Positions 54,559-63,723 of a DNA stretch of 64,000 nucleotides are shown one piece after another; the stretch's first letter is position 1; every line of letters begins with the position of its first letter. This DNA is from a bacterium (GTDB lineage Bacteria > Armatimonadota > Zipacnadia > Zipacnadales > UBA11051): contig JAJFUB010000022.1 of NCBI GenBank assembly GCA_021372615.1, forward strand, positions 1 through 64,000. The letters are read 5' to 3'. The notes under the pieces are model-generated. The model made no database searches. It saw nothing but the letters and a program-made list of their open reading frames with translations, and was not told the DNA's origin. Position numbers and translations under genes: made by a program.

Positions 54559-55198
54559 AGCCGACCCCGCCACCCAGGTCATCGCCGTCAATGGTAGACC
54601 GCTGCGCCTGGCGCAGGGCCATCACTACCTGGCTCTCCACAAGCCCGTCGGCTTCATCTCCACACGCCGCGATCCCGAAGGCCGCCCCACCGTCATGTCG
54701 CTCATCCCCGAGCGCCTGCGCAAGCTCGTCTACCCCGTCGGGCGTCTCGATGCCGACTCCGAGGGGCTGCTCTTCCTGTTCGACGACGGCGACCTCGCCA
54801 ACGCTCTCACCCACCCCCGCTTCCATGCCGCCAAGCTGTACCATGTGCTGGCCGCCGGTAACATTGGCCCCAAGGCGATTGCCCAGCTGCGGAAGGGCAT
54901 CGTGCTCGAAGACGGCCCCACGGCGCCGGCGCATGTCAAGGTGCTGTCACGGCTGGCCGACGCGACGGTGGTGGAGATCACGCTGCACGAGGGGCGCAAG
55001 CGCCAGGTGCGGCGGATGCTCGAAGCGGTGGGGCACCCGGTGCGGCGGTTGGTGCGCGTCGCCATCGCCAGCGTGGAGCTGGGCGACCTCCCGCCCGGGC
55101 AGTGCCGCGAGCTGACACCCGCGGAAGTGGAGCGGCTCCGACGAGCGGTGGAGGGACGGGGTGGAGACGGCGCGGGCAGAGGGGGCCAGCGGCAGTGA
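54440..55198 (+). CDS. RsuA/RluB-family pseudouridine synthase
   Basis: 252 residues. An S4 RNA-binding domain comes first (RVQKLLARAGVASRRESEKLIAQGRVTIDG). The catalytic domain follows with YPVGRLDADSEGLLFLFDDGDLANALTHPRF, in which the Asp of GRLD is catalytic, then EGRKRQVRRMLEAVGHPVRRLVRV. It modifies 23S or 16S rRNA; length and order fit RluB. The N-terminal 40 codons overlap the carboxypeptidase gene in another frame. AGGAG lies about ten bases before ATG at 54440. Confidence 0.93.
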   Translation: MERVQKLLARAGVASRRESEKLIAQGRVTIDGQTAHLGSRADPATQVIAVNGRPLRLAQGHHYLALHKPVGFISTRRDPEGRPTVMSLIPERLRKLVYPVGRLDADSEGLLFLFDDGDLANALTHPRFHAAKLYHVLAAGNIGPKAIAQLRKGIVLEDGPTAPAHVKVLSRLADATVVEITLHEGRKRQVRRMLEAVGHPVRRLVRVAIASVELGDLPPGQCRELTPAEVERLRRAVEGRGGDGAGRGGQRQ

Positions 55199-56657
55199 CA
55201 TGACCCGCGATCCCCTGCCGGCCATCCTGGAGGTCTGGCGCGCCGAGCCCGTGCACGAGCACGTGGAGTGGGTGGCGCGGGAGTTGGGGCGCCCGGTCTA
55301 CCTCGTTGGCGGCGCCGTGCGCGACGCGCTGCTGGGACACCGGGTCGAGGACTGGGACCTGGCCGTCGTCGGGGCCAGCGAGGTCGCCGCACAGTTGACC
55401 GAGCGCACCGGGGGACGGCTGGTCAGCCTGCACGAGCGGGTGCCGTGCTTCCGCATCGTCCTCGACCGGCGTCGCCCCCGGTACTGCCTCGACATCAGCG
55501 AGCTGCGCGGCGACATCGTGACCGACCTGACCACGCGCGATGTCACGATCAACGCCCTCGCCCTCGAGCTGCCCTCCCACGCACTCCTGGACCCTCTGAA
55601 CGGCCTGGCTGACCTGCAGCGGGGCGTACTGCGGGCCGTGTCGCTGGCGAACCTGCAGGCCGATGCTCTGCGCTGCTTGCGGGTGTACCGGCTGTATTCC
55701 GAGCTGGACTTCCGCATCGAGCCCCAGACCCGCGCCTGGTTGCGGCAGGTGGCGCCGCTGGCGCCGACGTTGCCGGGCGAGCGCCTGGGGGAGGAGATGC
55801 TCAAGACGCTGGTGCCCCCGCGCGCGACACAGGCGGTGCGGCTGATGGATGAGGACGGCCTGCTGGGCCACCTGATCCCGGAGATCGAGCCCACCCGGGG
55901 CGTCGGGCAGGGCGGGTATCACCACCTGGACGTGTGGGGGCACACGGTTGAGGTGGTGGCGCAGCTCGAGGAGATCATCCAGTCCCCCCGACAGCACTTC
56001 GCCCTGACGTGCCACGAAGTCGAGCGCTACCTGCAGCACGCGCGCCGAGCGCCGGTGCTGCTGTGCACGGCCCTGCTGCACGACCTGGCCAAGTCCGAGA
56101 CGCGCACGCGCGATGCAGAGGGCTGGTGGCGCTTCTACGGCCACGACCACGTCGGCGCGGTCCTGGCCCGCAAGATCGGGCGCCGCTTCCGCATGCGGCG
56201 TCACGACCTGGACATCGTGTCGCTGCTGATCGCCAACCACCTGCGCCCCCTGCAACTGGCCGCCCTGGAGTTCCCGCAGGATGGCCGGGAGCCCCAGGAG
56301 ATCACGCGGCATGCGCTGGTGCGGATGCTGCGGGCCGTGCACCCACACGGGCCCGGGCTGTTCCTGCTGGCGCTCGCGGATGTCCGCGCCTGCCGCGGAC
56401 CGGCCACGATTCCCGCCCTCCAGGAGCGTCTGGCCGGAGTGCTCGACGGGATGCTGCAGCGGTACCTGGACTGGCAGCGGGAGCGGCTGGCCCCGCCACT
56501 GCTGACGGGCAGGGACCTCATCGCGGCGGGGTACGAGCCGGGCGAGCGGTTCGGCGAGGTGCTGGCGGCCGTGGAGGAGGCACAGATCGAGGACCTGGTG
56601 AGCACGAGGGCGGAGGCGCTGGCGTTCGCGCGGCGGATGCTGGGGGACGCGCCGTAG
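55161..56657 (+). CDS. tRNA nucleotidyltransferase-family protein with HD domain
   Basis: 498 residues from GTG at 55161, which has GGAGGG five bases upstream; ATG at 55200 is the alternative. The head domain has VYLVGGAVRDALLGHRVEDWDLAVVG (G-G and D-x-D), TTRDVTINALAL and DALRCLRVYRLYSELDFRIEPQT. The C-terminal half has an HD phosphohydrolase domain: YHHLDVWGHT, LLHDLAKSETRT, FYGHDHVGA and LIANHLRP. Adds C and/or A residues to tRNA 3' ends, or removes cyclic phosphates through the HD part. Overlaps the preceding gene by 38 bases; convergent with the nucleotidase three bases away. Confidence 0.88.
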   Translation: METARAEGASGSDMTRDPLPAILEVWRAEPVHEHVEWVARELGRPVYLVGGAVRDALLGHRVEDWDLAVVGASEVAAQLTERTGGRLVSLHERVPCFRIVLDRRRPRYCLDISELRGDIVTDLTTRDVTINALALELPSHALLDPLNGLADLQRGVLRAVSLANLQADALRCLRVYRLYSELDFRIEPQTRAWLRQVAPLAPTLPGERLGEEMLKTLVPPRATQAVRLMDEDGLLGHLIPEIEPTRGVGQGGYHHLDVWGHTVEVVAQLEEIIQSPRQHFALTCHEVERYLQHARRAPVLLCTALLHDLAKSETRTRDAEGWWRFYGHDHVGAVLARKIGRRFRMRRHDLDIVSLLIANHLRPLQLAALEFPQDGREPQEITRHALVRMLRAVHPHGPGLFLLALADVRACRGPATIPALQERLAGVLDGMLQRYLDWQRERLAPPLLTGRDLIAAGYEPGERFGEVLAAVEEAQIEDLVSTRAEALAFARRMLGDAP

Positions 56658-56660
56658 GCG

Positions 56661-58145
56661 CTACGGCAGGCGGATGCGCCCCTCCACCTGCGGCGCGACC
56701 GGCTGGTGGGCGCCGAGGTAGTCCAGCACGAGCTGACTGAGCAGCACCCCGACCATGCGCACATTCCGTCCCTGCGTGAAGGCCGTGTAGCCGTTGCCCC
56801 CCGAGGCCAGGAAATCCACCGTCGCGACCTTGTAGGTCTTGTCGGCCTGCAGCGGGCTCTCCCCTACCTTGATGTCCTCGGCGGCGCCGTTGCGGATGGT
56901 GAAGCTGAGGCCGGAGACCTGCAGGAAGCCCCCGTTGTCCTTGTCAGCAGTGCCCTTGGCGTTGAACTGCAGGACCTCGCCCAGAGCCTGGCCGCTCAGC
57001 TCCAGCGTGACCAGCTCGTTGTTGAAGGGCAGCACCGTCAGCAGCTCGCCCAGGGCGATCGGCCCGGCGTCTATGCCGGCGCGGATGCCGCCGCCGTTGA
57101 CGAGCGCGACCTCGGCCTCGCCTCGCTCGCGCATGGCGTCGGCGATGAGGTTGCCCAGGTTCGTCTCACGGCTGCGCACCGCCTCACGCTCCCCCTCCAG
57201 CGGGCACCCCGCCTGCCCGACGACCTGCGCCATCCGCTGCTCCAGCTTCTCGGCGTACTGCTTGACGACGGCGGCCACGTCCTTGCGCTCCGGCACCTTC
57301 TCGGTCACCGGGCGCAGGAAGCCGCGATGCTTGACGATGCGCCCGTCCTCGACGTAGGCGTCGAGCTGGCCGAGGTACTGGCTGTACGCGCCGGCCTGGC
57401 AGATGAGGGTCTGCCCAACCTGGCGCGGCTGCTGCAGCACCGTGTGGCTGTGCCCGCCGATGATGACATCAATCTCCGGCACGGCCTCGGCCAACTTGAG
57501 GTCGCCCCCGAGGCCCAGGTGGGTCAGGGCGATGATGAGCTTCACGTTCCCGGGCAGGCGGGCGATCTGCTGCCGCATGGTCTGCGCGGGGCCAGTGAAG
57601 TCCACGCCGACGGTGTTGCCCGGGGCACTCTCGGTCTTGGTGTCCGGGGTGCTCAACCCCACGATGGCCGCGGTCTCGACGCCGAGCTTTCTGAGGGTGA
57701 TGCCCGAGCCCGTCAGCATGGCGTTGTCCCGCATCACGTTGGCCGACCGCACCGGGAACCGCGCCTGCTCGCACCGCAGCAGCAGGTTGCCTATTCCGAA
57801 GTCGAACTCGTGGTTGCCCAGGGCCATCGCATCCGTCTGCATCAGGTTCAGGCAGGTGAAGTCGGGCTCGCCCTGGTAGACTGTCGAGAGCGGGGTGCCC
57901 TGGAGGATGTCCCCGGCTTCCAGCAGTAGCGTGGGGATGCTGTGGGCGCGGTTCCAGGCGCGCGTCTGCTCGACCATGGTGGCCATGCGTGCCAGGCCGC
58001 CCTTGCTGTGGCCGGCCTTGTCCGGGGCGTCGGGCAGCAGATGGCCGTGGAAGTCGTTGAAGTGCAGGAGGGTGACGTACTGGCCGGCGAGAGCCGGGGC
58101 GGTCAGCAGCAGCAGAGCAGCAAGGGCAAGTCGCATGGCGCGCAT
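56661..58145 (-). CDS. Secreted 5'-nucleotidase / 2',3'-cyclic phosphodiesterase-type metallophosphatase
   Basis: 494 residues. Signal peptide (LALAALLLLTAPALA-GQ). The N-terminal calcineurin-type metallophosphatase has TLLHFNDFHGHL, LEAGDILQGTPLS, ALGNHEFDFG and GGHSHTVL metal motifs. The C-terminal 5'-nucleotidase domain has RSRETNLGNLIADAMR, NGGGIRAGIDAGPI and FLASGGNGYTAF. It degrades extracellular nucleotides in the periplasm to recover phosphate and nucleosides. ATG at 58145 is chosen because GGGAG lies eight bases upstream. Confidence 0.93.
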   Translation of the reverse strand: MRAMRLALAALLLLTAPALAGQYVTLLHFNDFHGHLLPDAPDKAGHSKGGLARMATMVEQTRAWNRAHSIPTLLLEAGDILQGTPLSTVYQGEPDFTCLNLMQTDAMALGNHEFDFGIGNLLLRCEQARFPVRSANVMRDNAMLTGSGITLRKLGVETAAIVGLSTPDTKTESAPGNTVGVDFTGPAQTMRQQIARLPGNVKLIIALTHLGLGGDLKLAEAVPEIDVIIGGHSHTVLQQPRQVGQTLICQAGAYSQYLGQLDAYVEDGRIVKHRGFLRPVTEKVPERKDVAAVVKQYAEKLEQRMAQVVGQAGCPLEGEREAVRSRETNLGNLIADAMRERGEAEVALVNGGGIRAGIDAGPIALGELLTVLPFNNELVTLELSGQALGEVLQFNAKGTADKDNGGFLQVSGLSFTIRNGAAEDIKVGESPLQADKTYKVATVDFLASGGNGYTAFTQGRNVRMVGVLLSQLVLDYLGAHQPVAPQVEGRIRLP

Positions 58146-58194
58146 AGCAGTCACTCCCGGTTCCTGAGGTGGGCGCGTGACAGGCGCCCGCTCC

Positions 58195-58650
58195 CTACTT
58201 CCCGTTCAGCACGCCCGACACCAACATCAGCCCCCCGATGATCATCAGCGTTCCGACCACCTTGGCCACCGTCAGGGGCTCCTTCAGCAGCACCACCGCC
58301 AGCACCATCGCGATGACGGGATAGCTGGCCGTGAAGGGCACCACCCGCGAGGCATCGGCGTACCGGAGCGCGGCGTAGTATGCCTGCTGCCCCACCAGCG
58401 CCGCCAGGAGTCCGCCGCCCGCCAGTCCCAGCAGGTTCGCGGGGGCCACTTCCGACAGCCGCCGCAGCTCCGGCAGAATGCCCGACGCCAGCCCGAAGGC
58501 CCAGACCGCGACGGTGGCCACGGTCAGCCGCACCATAAGCCCTGCCAGCGGGCTCACCTGGCCGCCGCGCATGCCGAACTTGTCGCAGATCGCCGCCGCC
58601 CCCCACGCCAGCATGGCGATGACCGCGCCGATCAGTGCCTGCCGGTTCAT
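58195..58650 (-). CDS. Half-size EamA/DMT-type transporter
   Basis: 151 residues, one EamA unit with five hydrophobic helices, ending in the family pattern FTASYPVIAMVLAVVLLKEPLTVAKVVGTLMIIGGLMLVS. Standard drug/metabolite transporters have two such units; single-unit members work as dimers. Its ATG (58650) overlaps the FGGY kinase stop (58647-58649), so the two are translationally coupled, suggesting that it moves the kinase's sugar or a related metabolite (inference). Confidence 0.85.
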   Translation of the reverse strand: MNRQALIGAVIAMLAWGAAAICDKFGMRGGQVSPLAGLMVRLTVATVAVWAFGLASGILPELRRLSEVAPANLLGLAGGGLLAALVGQQAYYAALRYADASRVVPFTASYPVIAMVLAVVLLKEPLTVAKVVGTLMIIGGLMLVSGVLNGK

Positions 58651-60260
58651 TGCGCCCGTACCAACTCCCGGACCGCCGGCCAGAGCTGCGCGTAGATGCC
58701 GTACAGCTCCTCGTACTGCGCGTGCTTGGCCGGGTTGGGGTAGTATGACTCCTTCTCCTGCACCAGAGTCTCGGTGGCCTCGACGAGGGAGGCATACGCG
58801 CCGGTGGCGACGCCCCCGAGCATCGCGCCGGCCAGGCAGCCGCTCTCGCTCACGTTGGTCGTCACGATCTCCTTGCCGGTGATGTCGGCTTTGAGCTGCA
58901 GCCACAACGGGCTGCGGCTGCCGCCACCCGTGACGCGCAGCCGATCCACGTTCACCCCCGCCGCCGCCAGCGACACGATGTTCAGGTTGATCTCGTAGCA
59001 GGTGCCCTCCAGCAGGCCCTTCACGAAGGTCTTCTGGTCGCAACTGAGTGTGAGGCCGAAGATGCCGCCGCGGGCGAGCGGGTCCAGGTACGGCGTGCCG
59101 GAGCCGGCGAAGTACGGCACGGTGAACAGCTTCGTAGGCTCATCGGGCAGGTCGGCGAGGATGAGGTCGTACACGTCCTGCCCGGCCGCCTCGGCTTGCT
59201 GCTTCTCGGCGGCGCAGAAGTTGTCGCGGTACCACCGCAGGACGCTGCCGGCCGAGTAGTTGAAGGCCAGCGAGCAGTACAGGTCGAGGGCCACATGGGG
59301 GTAGCAGCAGTAGTTGTGGCTGCGCATGGCCTCGGTGAGCACGGGCTGGTCGAAGGCGACAGTGATGCACTCGACCGTGCCTATGCCGTCCACCGCCAGC
59401 CCCTCCTTGATAACCCCGGCACCGAGGGCGTTCATCGGCTGGTCGTGCCCACCGGCGACGACGACACAACCGGTAGGCAGACCCAACCCAGCAGCCACCG
59501 CGGCCGACAGCTCACCGACGACCTCGCCGGGCTTGATGGGGTCGGCGAAGAGGTCGGGAGTCAACGGCGTCCCCCCCCTGCCCCCCCCGGAAAGGGGGGG
59601 TAACGGCAGGCGTGGCGGCCCCTTCTGTTCCCCCCCCTTCAGGGGGGGGCAGGGGGGGGACGCCGCCTGCAACATCTCCTCCGACCACTGCTTGCGCACC
59701 ACGTCGAAGGCCATGGTCCGGCCCGCGAGGGAGTAGTCGAGGCGCGGCTCCAGGCCCAGCTGGTAGTAGATCAGGTCGGGCCACAGCAGGTACTTCCAGA
59801 CCTGCGCGTGGATGTCCGGGTGTGTCTGGGCCATCCAGACGATCTTGGGCAGCGTGTAGCTGGGGTGGGCAGGCATGCCGGTGATCTGGAAGATGCGCTC
59901 GGCACCCAGGGCCTCCTCGAGCGCCTGCGCCTGCGGCACCGCGCGGCTGTCGGGCGACACGATGCTGTTGTACAGGAACCTGCCGTCCTTGGCGATGGGC
60001 GTGAAGGTCTCGCCCATGGCCGAGATGCTGAGGGCGCGGACCTCCGTGTCGGCGGCTCTGGAGAGCCGCGCTCCAGCGGCGGCCTCGGCGATGACTTCCT
60101 TGACGCCCTGCCACACGCGGGCCGGATCCAGCTCGATCCACCCGGCTTGCGGGTAGATCTCCGGGTACTCGCGGTAGGCGCGGGCTAGCTGGTTGCCCTC
60201 GACGTCGAAGACGACGGCCTTGCAGCCGGTGCTGCCTACATCCAGGCCCATGAGTGCCAT
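58647..60260 (-). CDS. FGGY-family carbohydrate kinase (xylulokinase-like) with inserted DNA elements
   Basis: 537 residues. GLDVGSTGCKAVVFD (phosphate loop), SISAMGETFTPIAKDG, VVVAGGHDQPMNALGAG with a catalytic-type Asp, and RVTGGGSRSPLWLQLKADITG identify the family; the sugar is unknown. Two in-frame insertions of dispersed elements are visible. About eight residues near 63-70 come from a family A palindrome (60052-60075). Residues about 200-232 come from a 99-base palindromic element (59566-59664) giving an abnormal Pro/Gly-rich stretch between the two kinase lobes. GGGAG precedes ATG at 60260. Confidence 0.9.
   Translation of the reverse strand: MALMGLDVGSTGCKAVVFDVEGNQLARAYREYPEIYPQAGWIELDPARVWQGVKEVIAEAAAGARLSRAADTEVRALSISAMGETFTPIAKDGRFLYNSIVSPDSRAVPQAQALEEALGAERIFQITGMPAHPSYTLPKIVWMAQTHPDIHAQVWKYLLWPDLIYYQLGLEPRLDYSLAGRTMAFDVVRKQWSEEMLQAASPPCPPLKGGEQKGPPRLPLPPLSGGGRGGTPLTPDLFADPIKPGEVVGELSAAVAAGLGLPTGCVVVAGGHDQPMNALGAGVIKEGLAVDGIGTVECITVAFDQPVLTEAMRSHNYCCYPHVALDLYCSLAFNYSAGSVLRWYRDNFCAAEKQQAEAAGQDVYDLILADLPDEPTKLFTVPYFAGSGTPYLDPLARGGIFGLTLSCDQKTFVKGLLEGTCYEINLNIVSLAAAGVNVDRLRVTGGGSRSPLWLQLKADITGKEIVTTNVSESGCLAGAMLGGVATGAYASLVEATETLVQEKESYYPNPAKHAQYEELYGIYAQLWPAVRELVRAQ
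59566..59664. repeat. 99-base palindromic element inside the FGGY kinase gene (family J)
   Basis: Bounded by a perfect 23-base inverted repeat: GGCGT, eight C, TG, eight C on the left (59566-59588) and its complement on the right (59642-59664). A second, inner G/C-run inverted pair lies around 59589-59641. At 99 bases it adds exactly 33 codons and keeps the frame. The encoded PPLKGG and PPLSGGG pieces are foreign to the kinase family. Confidence 0.9.
60052..60075 (-). repeat. REP-like element with GGAG foot (family A), copy 2
   Basis: Identical over 24 bases to 123-146. On the minus strand GGAG, C, then GCGGCTCT-CC-AGAGCCGC. It encodes GARLSRAA in the kinase, whereas copy 1 is read in another frame. 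Confidence 0.85.
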
Positions 60261-60397
60261 GCGGCGTCACTCCCTGTTGCGTGCTCAGTGCCGGTCGGCG
60301 GTGTTACGTTGTGCGGTTGGGGTATTCCGCCCGTGGGGCGAGGGGTCCTTCCGGGGAGGGCGAATCAGCGGGGCGACGGGCGGACGGACGGCAACGC

Positions 60398-60424
60398 GGG
60401 CAGGCGAGGCCGCCTGCCCTACTG
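60398..60424 (-). repeat. Single GTAG-foot REP half (family E)
   Basis: Hairpin GGGCAGGCG-AGGC-CGCCTGCCC followed by TACTG. Relative to the doublet at 40733-40797, one stem pair has changed from G-C to A-T on both sides, keeping full pairing. It lies in the 194-base gap between the FGGY kinase and the ABC ATPase genes, where no other feature was seen. Confidence 0.8.
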
Positions 60425-60454
60425 TGGGATGAGGACGACTTCAGGCGCCCGACG

Positions 60455-61192
60455 CTAAGTCGCCGGCACCTGCACCCTCGCCTGCGCCTGGACGGGATTC
60501 TCGACGATGGTCTCCTTTTCGACCAGGCCGTCGCGGAAGTGGATGATGCGCTGGGCGTGCTGGGCGATGTCCGGCTCATGGGTGACGATGATGACCGTGT
60601 GGCCCTGCCGGTGCAGGCCCTGCAGGATAGCCATGATCTCTTCGCTCTGCGCGGTGGCGAGGTTGCCGGTCGGCTCGTCGCCCAGGATGATCTCGGGATC
60701 GTTGACCAGCGACCGGGCGATGGCGACCCGCTGCTGCTGCCCGCCGGATAGCTCGCGGGGCTTGTGCCCCATCCGGTCGTGCAGGCCCACCGCGCTCAGG
60801 GCCCTCTCGGCGCGTTCGCGGCGCTCGGCCTTGCTGGGGCGCGCGAGGCTGTACATCATCGGCAGCTCCACATTGCGGAGCGCCGTGGCATTGGATAGCA
60901 GGTTATAGGCCTGGAAGATGAAGCCGATCTTGCCGTTGCGCACGTGCGCCAGCTCGAACTGGTCCATGTGCGATACGTCAACCCCGCCGATCAGGCACTT
61001 GCCGGCGGTAGGGCGGTCCAGACAGCCGATCAGGTGCATGAAGGTGGACTTGCCGGACCCCGAGGGGCCCATCACGGCCACGAACTCGCCGGGCTGAATG
61101 GCCACCGTCACGCCACGCAAGGCCTCCACGACCACGTCACCCATGTGATACGACTTGTGCAGATCCTCTGTTGCGATCGCGGCCTCGGTCAT
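60455..61192 (-). CDS. MacB-type ABC transporter ATPase
   Basis: 245 residues. Walker [11 protein letters not shown]-loop in FIFQAYNLL, signature [15 protein letters not shown], Walker [12 protein letters not shown] and switch His in IIVTHEPD. The LolD/MacB subfamily is marked by the [18 protein letters not shown] start. It powers the tripartite exporter encoded upstream. Its ATG overlaps the TolC-like gene's stop region by four bases. Last gene of the operon. Confidence 0.93.
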   Translation of the reverse strand: MTEAAIATEDLHKSYHMGDVVVEALRGVTVAIQPGEFVAVMGPSGSGKSTFMHLIGCLDRPTAGKCLIGGVDVSHMDQFELAHVRNGKIGFIFQAYNLLSNATALRNVELPMMYSLARPSKAERRERAERALSAVGLHDRMGHKPRELSGGQQQRVAIARSLVNDPEIILGDEPTGNLATAQSEEIMAILQGLHRQGHTVIIVTHEPDIAQHAQRIIHFRDGLVEKETIVENPVQAQARVQVPAT

Positions 61193-62475
61193 GGCTGGGC
61201 CTCCGCCTCGGGCAGCGGCAGCGTGGCCATCTCTCGCTGCAGGGCGATGACCGCGACCTGGTAGTCGAACCGGGCGCGCACGAGGTCCGCCTCGGCGCTG
61301 GTGAGGTCCTGCCGGGCGGAGGTCACCTCGATCAAGATGCCGAGGCCCGCACTGTACTTGACCTCGGCGGCTTTGAGCCGGGCCGTTGCGGCCGTCAGGG
61401 CCTCCTCACAGGCCTTGATGCTCTCAGTGGTCCGCTGCAGCTCGATCAGCGCCGTCTGCACGGCCAGCGTCGCCTCATTGCTCAGGTTCCGCAGGCTTGC
61501 CTCACTGCCGGTCAGGTTGGCCTCGGCAGTGCGCTGGGCGGCGGCAGTGTAGCCACCGTCGGCCAGCGGCCAGGTGAAACCGGCGGTGAGGTCCCACGAG
61601 GAGTTGGCGTCGTCCCAGTCGGCGTAGTCCTGGGCGGCCTGGCCGGTGACTTCCAGAACGGGCCCACGCGCGGCCCGGGCCACACGCACGGCGGAGCGCC
61701 GTGCCTGCACGGTCGCGCGCTGGGCCTGCAAGTCCGGGCGCTTCTCCAGGGCCATGGCCACGGCGTCGGCCTCGGCCGGCACGGTCTGCTCGGCTCCCAT
61801 CAGGGCGGGGGCAAGCTGCAGATCGGTCGTGTACGGCAGGCCCATGTCGGTCTTGAGGGTAGCCATGGCCGTCCGCACGGTGCTGCGCGCCTCGATCAGG
61901 CTCAGCCGCGCCCGGGCCAGGTCGTCATCCACGGTGTGGATCTCAACGGCCGCCACGGAGCCCTTCTCGATCTGCATGGCGACCTGCGCCCGGTGCTGCT
62001 CGGCATACTCCACGCCAGCCTTCGCGACGCCGACGAGTTCTGCGGCAGCCAGCACGGCGTAGTAGTCGTCGGCCACCAACTGGGCCACGCTCAGCCGCGT
62101 GTCGCCGTGCGAGGAGATGGCGGAGGCCACGTTGGCCTTGCTCTGCGCTACGCTGTCCTGCCGCCCGGTCTTCCAGAAGGTCATGTCCAGCGTCAGGCTC
62201 GCGTCATTGTCGGTGGCGCTGTTGCGGCCTCGTGAGCCGTGCAGGCCTTCGGCGGCACTGAGGCCAAGCTGCGGAGAGTAGCTGCTGCGAGCTTGACGCA
62301 GACTGTTGCGTGCCACGGCGACGTCCTGCGCCGATGAGACCAGTTGTGGGTTGTGAGCCAGGGCCGTGCGGATGCAGTCTTCGAGCGTGAACGCCTGGCC
62401 GGACTGCTGGGCGAACGCCGGCACGATACTCGCCAGCACCGCCAGCAGAAGAGCACTCAAGAGGGTTCTATTCAT
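61189..62475 (-). CDS. TolC-family outer-membrane efflux protein
   Basis: 428 residues. Signal peptide ([15 protein letters not shown]), then two OEP repeats. The first begins [46 protein letters not shown]. The second ends [53 protein letters not shown]. It forms the outer-membrane channel of the exporter. ATG at 62475 overlaps the permease stop by eight bases. TolC within the same operon as MacA/MacB-type genes is common in diderms. Confidence 0.9.
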   Translation of the reverse strand: MNRTLLSALLLAVLASIVPAFAQQSGQAFTLEDCIRTALAHNPQLVSSAQDVAVARNSLRQARSSYSPQLGLSAAEGLHGSRGRNSATDNDASLTLDMTFWKTGRQDSVAQSKANVASAISSHGDTRLSVAQLVADDYYAVLAAAELVGVAKAGVEYAEQHRAQVAMQIEKGSVAAVEIHTVDDDLARARLSLIEARSTVRTAMATLKTDMGLPYTTDLQLAPALMGAEQTVPAEADAVAMALEKRPDLQAQRATVQARRSAVRVARAARGPVLEVTGQAAQDYADWDDANSSWDLTAGFTWPLADGGYTAAAQRTAEANLTGSEASLRNLSNEATLAVQTALIELQRTTESIKACEEALTAATARLKAAEVKYSAGLGILIEVTSARQDLTSAEADLVRARFDYQVAVIALQREMATLPLPEAEAQP

Positions 62476-63694
62476 ATCGCAACGCCTCCACAGGATCCAA
62501 ATCTGCAGCCTTCTGCGCCGGCAGCAGACCGAAGACAACGCCGACCGCCGCCGCGAACCCGAACGACAGGAAGACCCACGGCGGCGACACGGCGCTATTG
62601 AGGCCGAACAAGCGCACCGTGAATGCGGTGCCGATGCCGAAGACGACCCCGAGCACCCCGCCGGCGAGGCTGAGGGTCATGGACTCGATGAGAAACTGCA
62701 GCATGATGTCGCGCGGGGTGGCCCCCAGCGCTTTGCGCAACCCGATCTCGCGCGTGCGCTCGGTCACCGACACCAGCATGATGTTCATGATGCCGATGCC
62801 CCCGACCAGCAGTGACACGATGGCGATGGACGAGAACAGCAGCGTCATGATCTGGTTGGTGGCCTCAGCGCTCTGCACGATGTCGGCGGCGGCCATGATG
62901 CGGAAGTCGTTGTCGTCGCCGTCCTTGATGCGGTGCCGCTGGCGCAGCAGGGCCGTGACCTCGGCCTTGACCTGGTTCGCCCGTGACATGTCGGCGGCCA
63001 GAGCGGTGATGCCGTTGACACTGTCCTTGGCCCCGGTCATGCTGCCCACCAGCCGGTAGATGGCTGTGTTGATGGGGACATAGACCGTGTCATCGGGGTC
63101 GAAGGGGCCGGTGGAGCCCTTCTCATTGCAGACGCCGATGATCGAGAAGGTCATGCCCTTGAGCCGGAGCGACTCGCCGACGACATACTCGCCCTTGCCA
63201 AACAGGTTCTCGACGACCGTGGGCCCCAGTACGGCGACCTTGCGGCGGCGGCGGCTCTCCTCGGCAGTGAAGAAGCGTCCCTGGGCCATGGTGAGCTTGC
63301 CGACGTCCAGGTAGTTGTCGCCCACACCTTGAACGCTCGTGCTGGTGTTCTGGTTGCCAGCCTGCACCTGCATCGAGGAGCTGACCTGGGCCGACACGGC
63401 CGTGACGCCGGACACCTCTTTGCCGATGGCGGTAGCATCCTCCAGGGTGAGCGTGGCGGCCGAGCCCATGCCGCCCCCGATCGCTCCCCGCCCCTGGCCG
63501 GGCATGATGCGGAGCGAGTTCGTGCCCATCGCCTCAAACCGGGCCAGGGTGGCGGCCTTCGCCCCGGCGGTCAGCGACACGGCGCCGATGACCGCACCCA
63601 CGCCGAAGATGATCCCCAGCATCGTCAGCGCCGAGCGCAGGCGATTGGCCAGGATCGCCTCGAAACAGAGCTGAACAGCTTCCCAGACCGACAT
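62468..63694 (-). CDS. MacB-type ABC transporter permease (FtsX family)
   Basis: 408 residues. An N-terminal helix (LRSALTMLGIIFGVGAVIGAVSL), a large periplasmic MacB_PCD domain (about 50-270), and three C-terminal helices of the FtsX domain with FSSIAIVSLLVGGIGIMNIMLVSVTERTREIGLRKALGA. The ATPase is encoded separately. The complex works mechanically, pushing substrates such as peptides, toxins or lipoproteins through the TolC channel. Confidence 0.93.
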   Translation of the reverse strand: MSVWEAVQLCFEAILANRLRSALTMLGIIFGVGAVIGAVSLTAGAKAATLARFEAMGTNSLRIMPGQGRGAIGGGMGSAATLTLEDATAIGKEVSGVTAVSAQVSSSMQVQAGNQNTSTSVQGVGDNYLDVGKLTMAQGRFFTAEESRRRRKVAVLGPTVVENLFGKGEYVVGESLRLKGMTFSIIGVCNEKGSTGPFDPDDTVYVPINTAIYRLVGSMTGAKDSVNGITALAADMSRANQVKAEVTALLRQRHRIKDGDDNDFRIMAAADIVQSAEATNQIMTLLFSSIAIVSLLVGGIGIMNIMLVSVTERTREIGLRKALGATPRDIMLQFLIESMTLSLAGGVLGVVFGIGTAFTVRLFGLNSAVSPPWVFLSFGFAAAVGVVFGLLPAQKAADLDPVEALRYE

Positions 63695-63723
63695 TACGAC
63701 TTCTCCTTCGTCCGCCCTTTACC

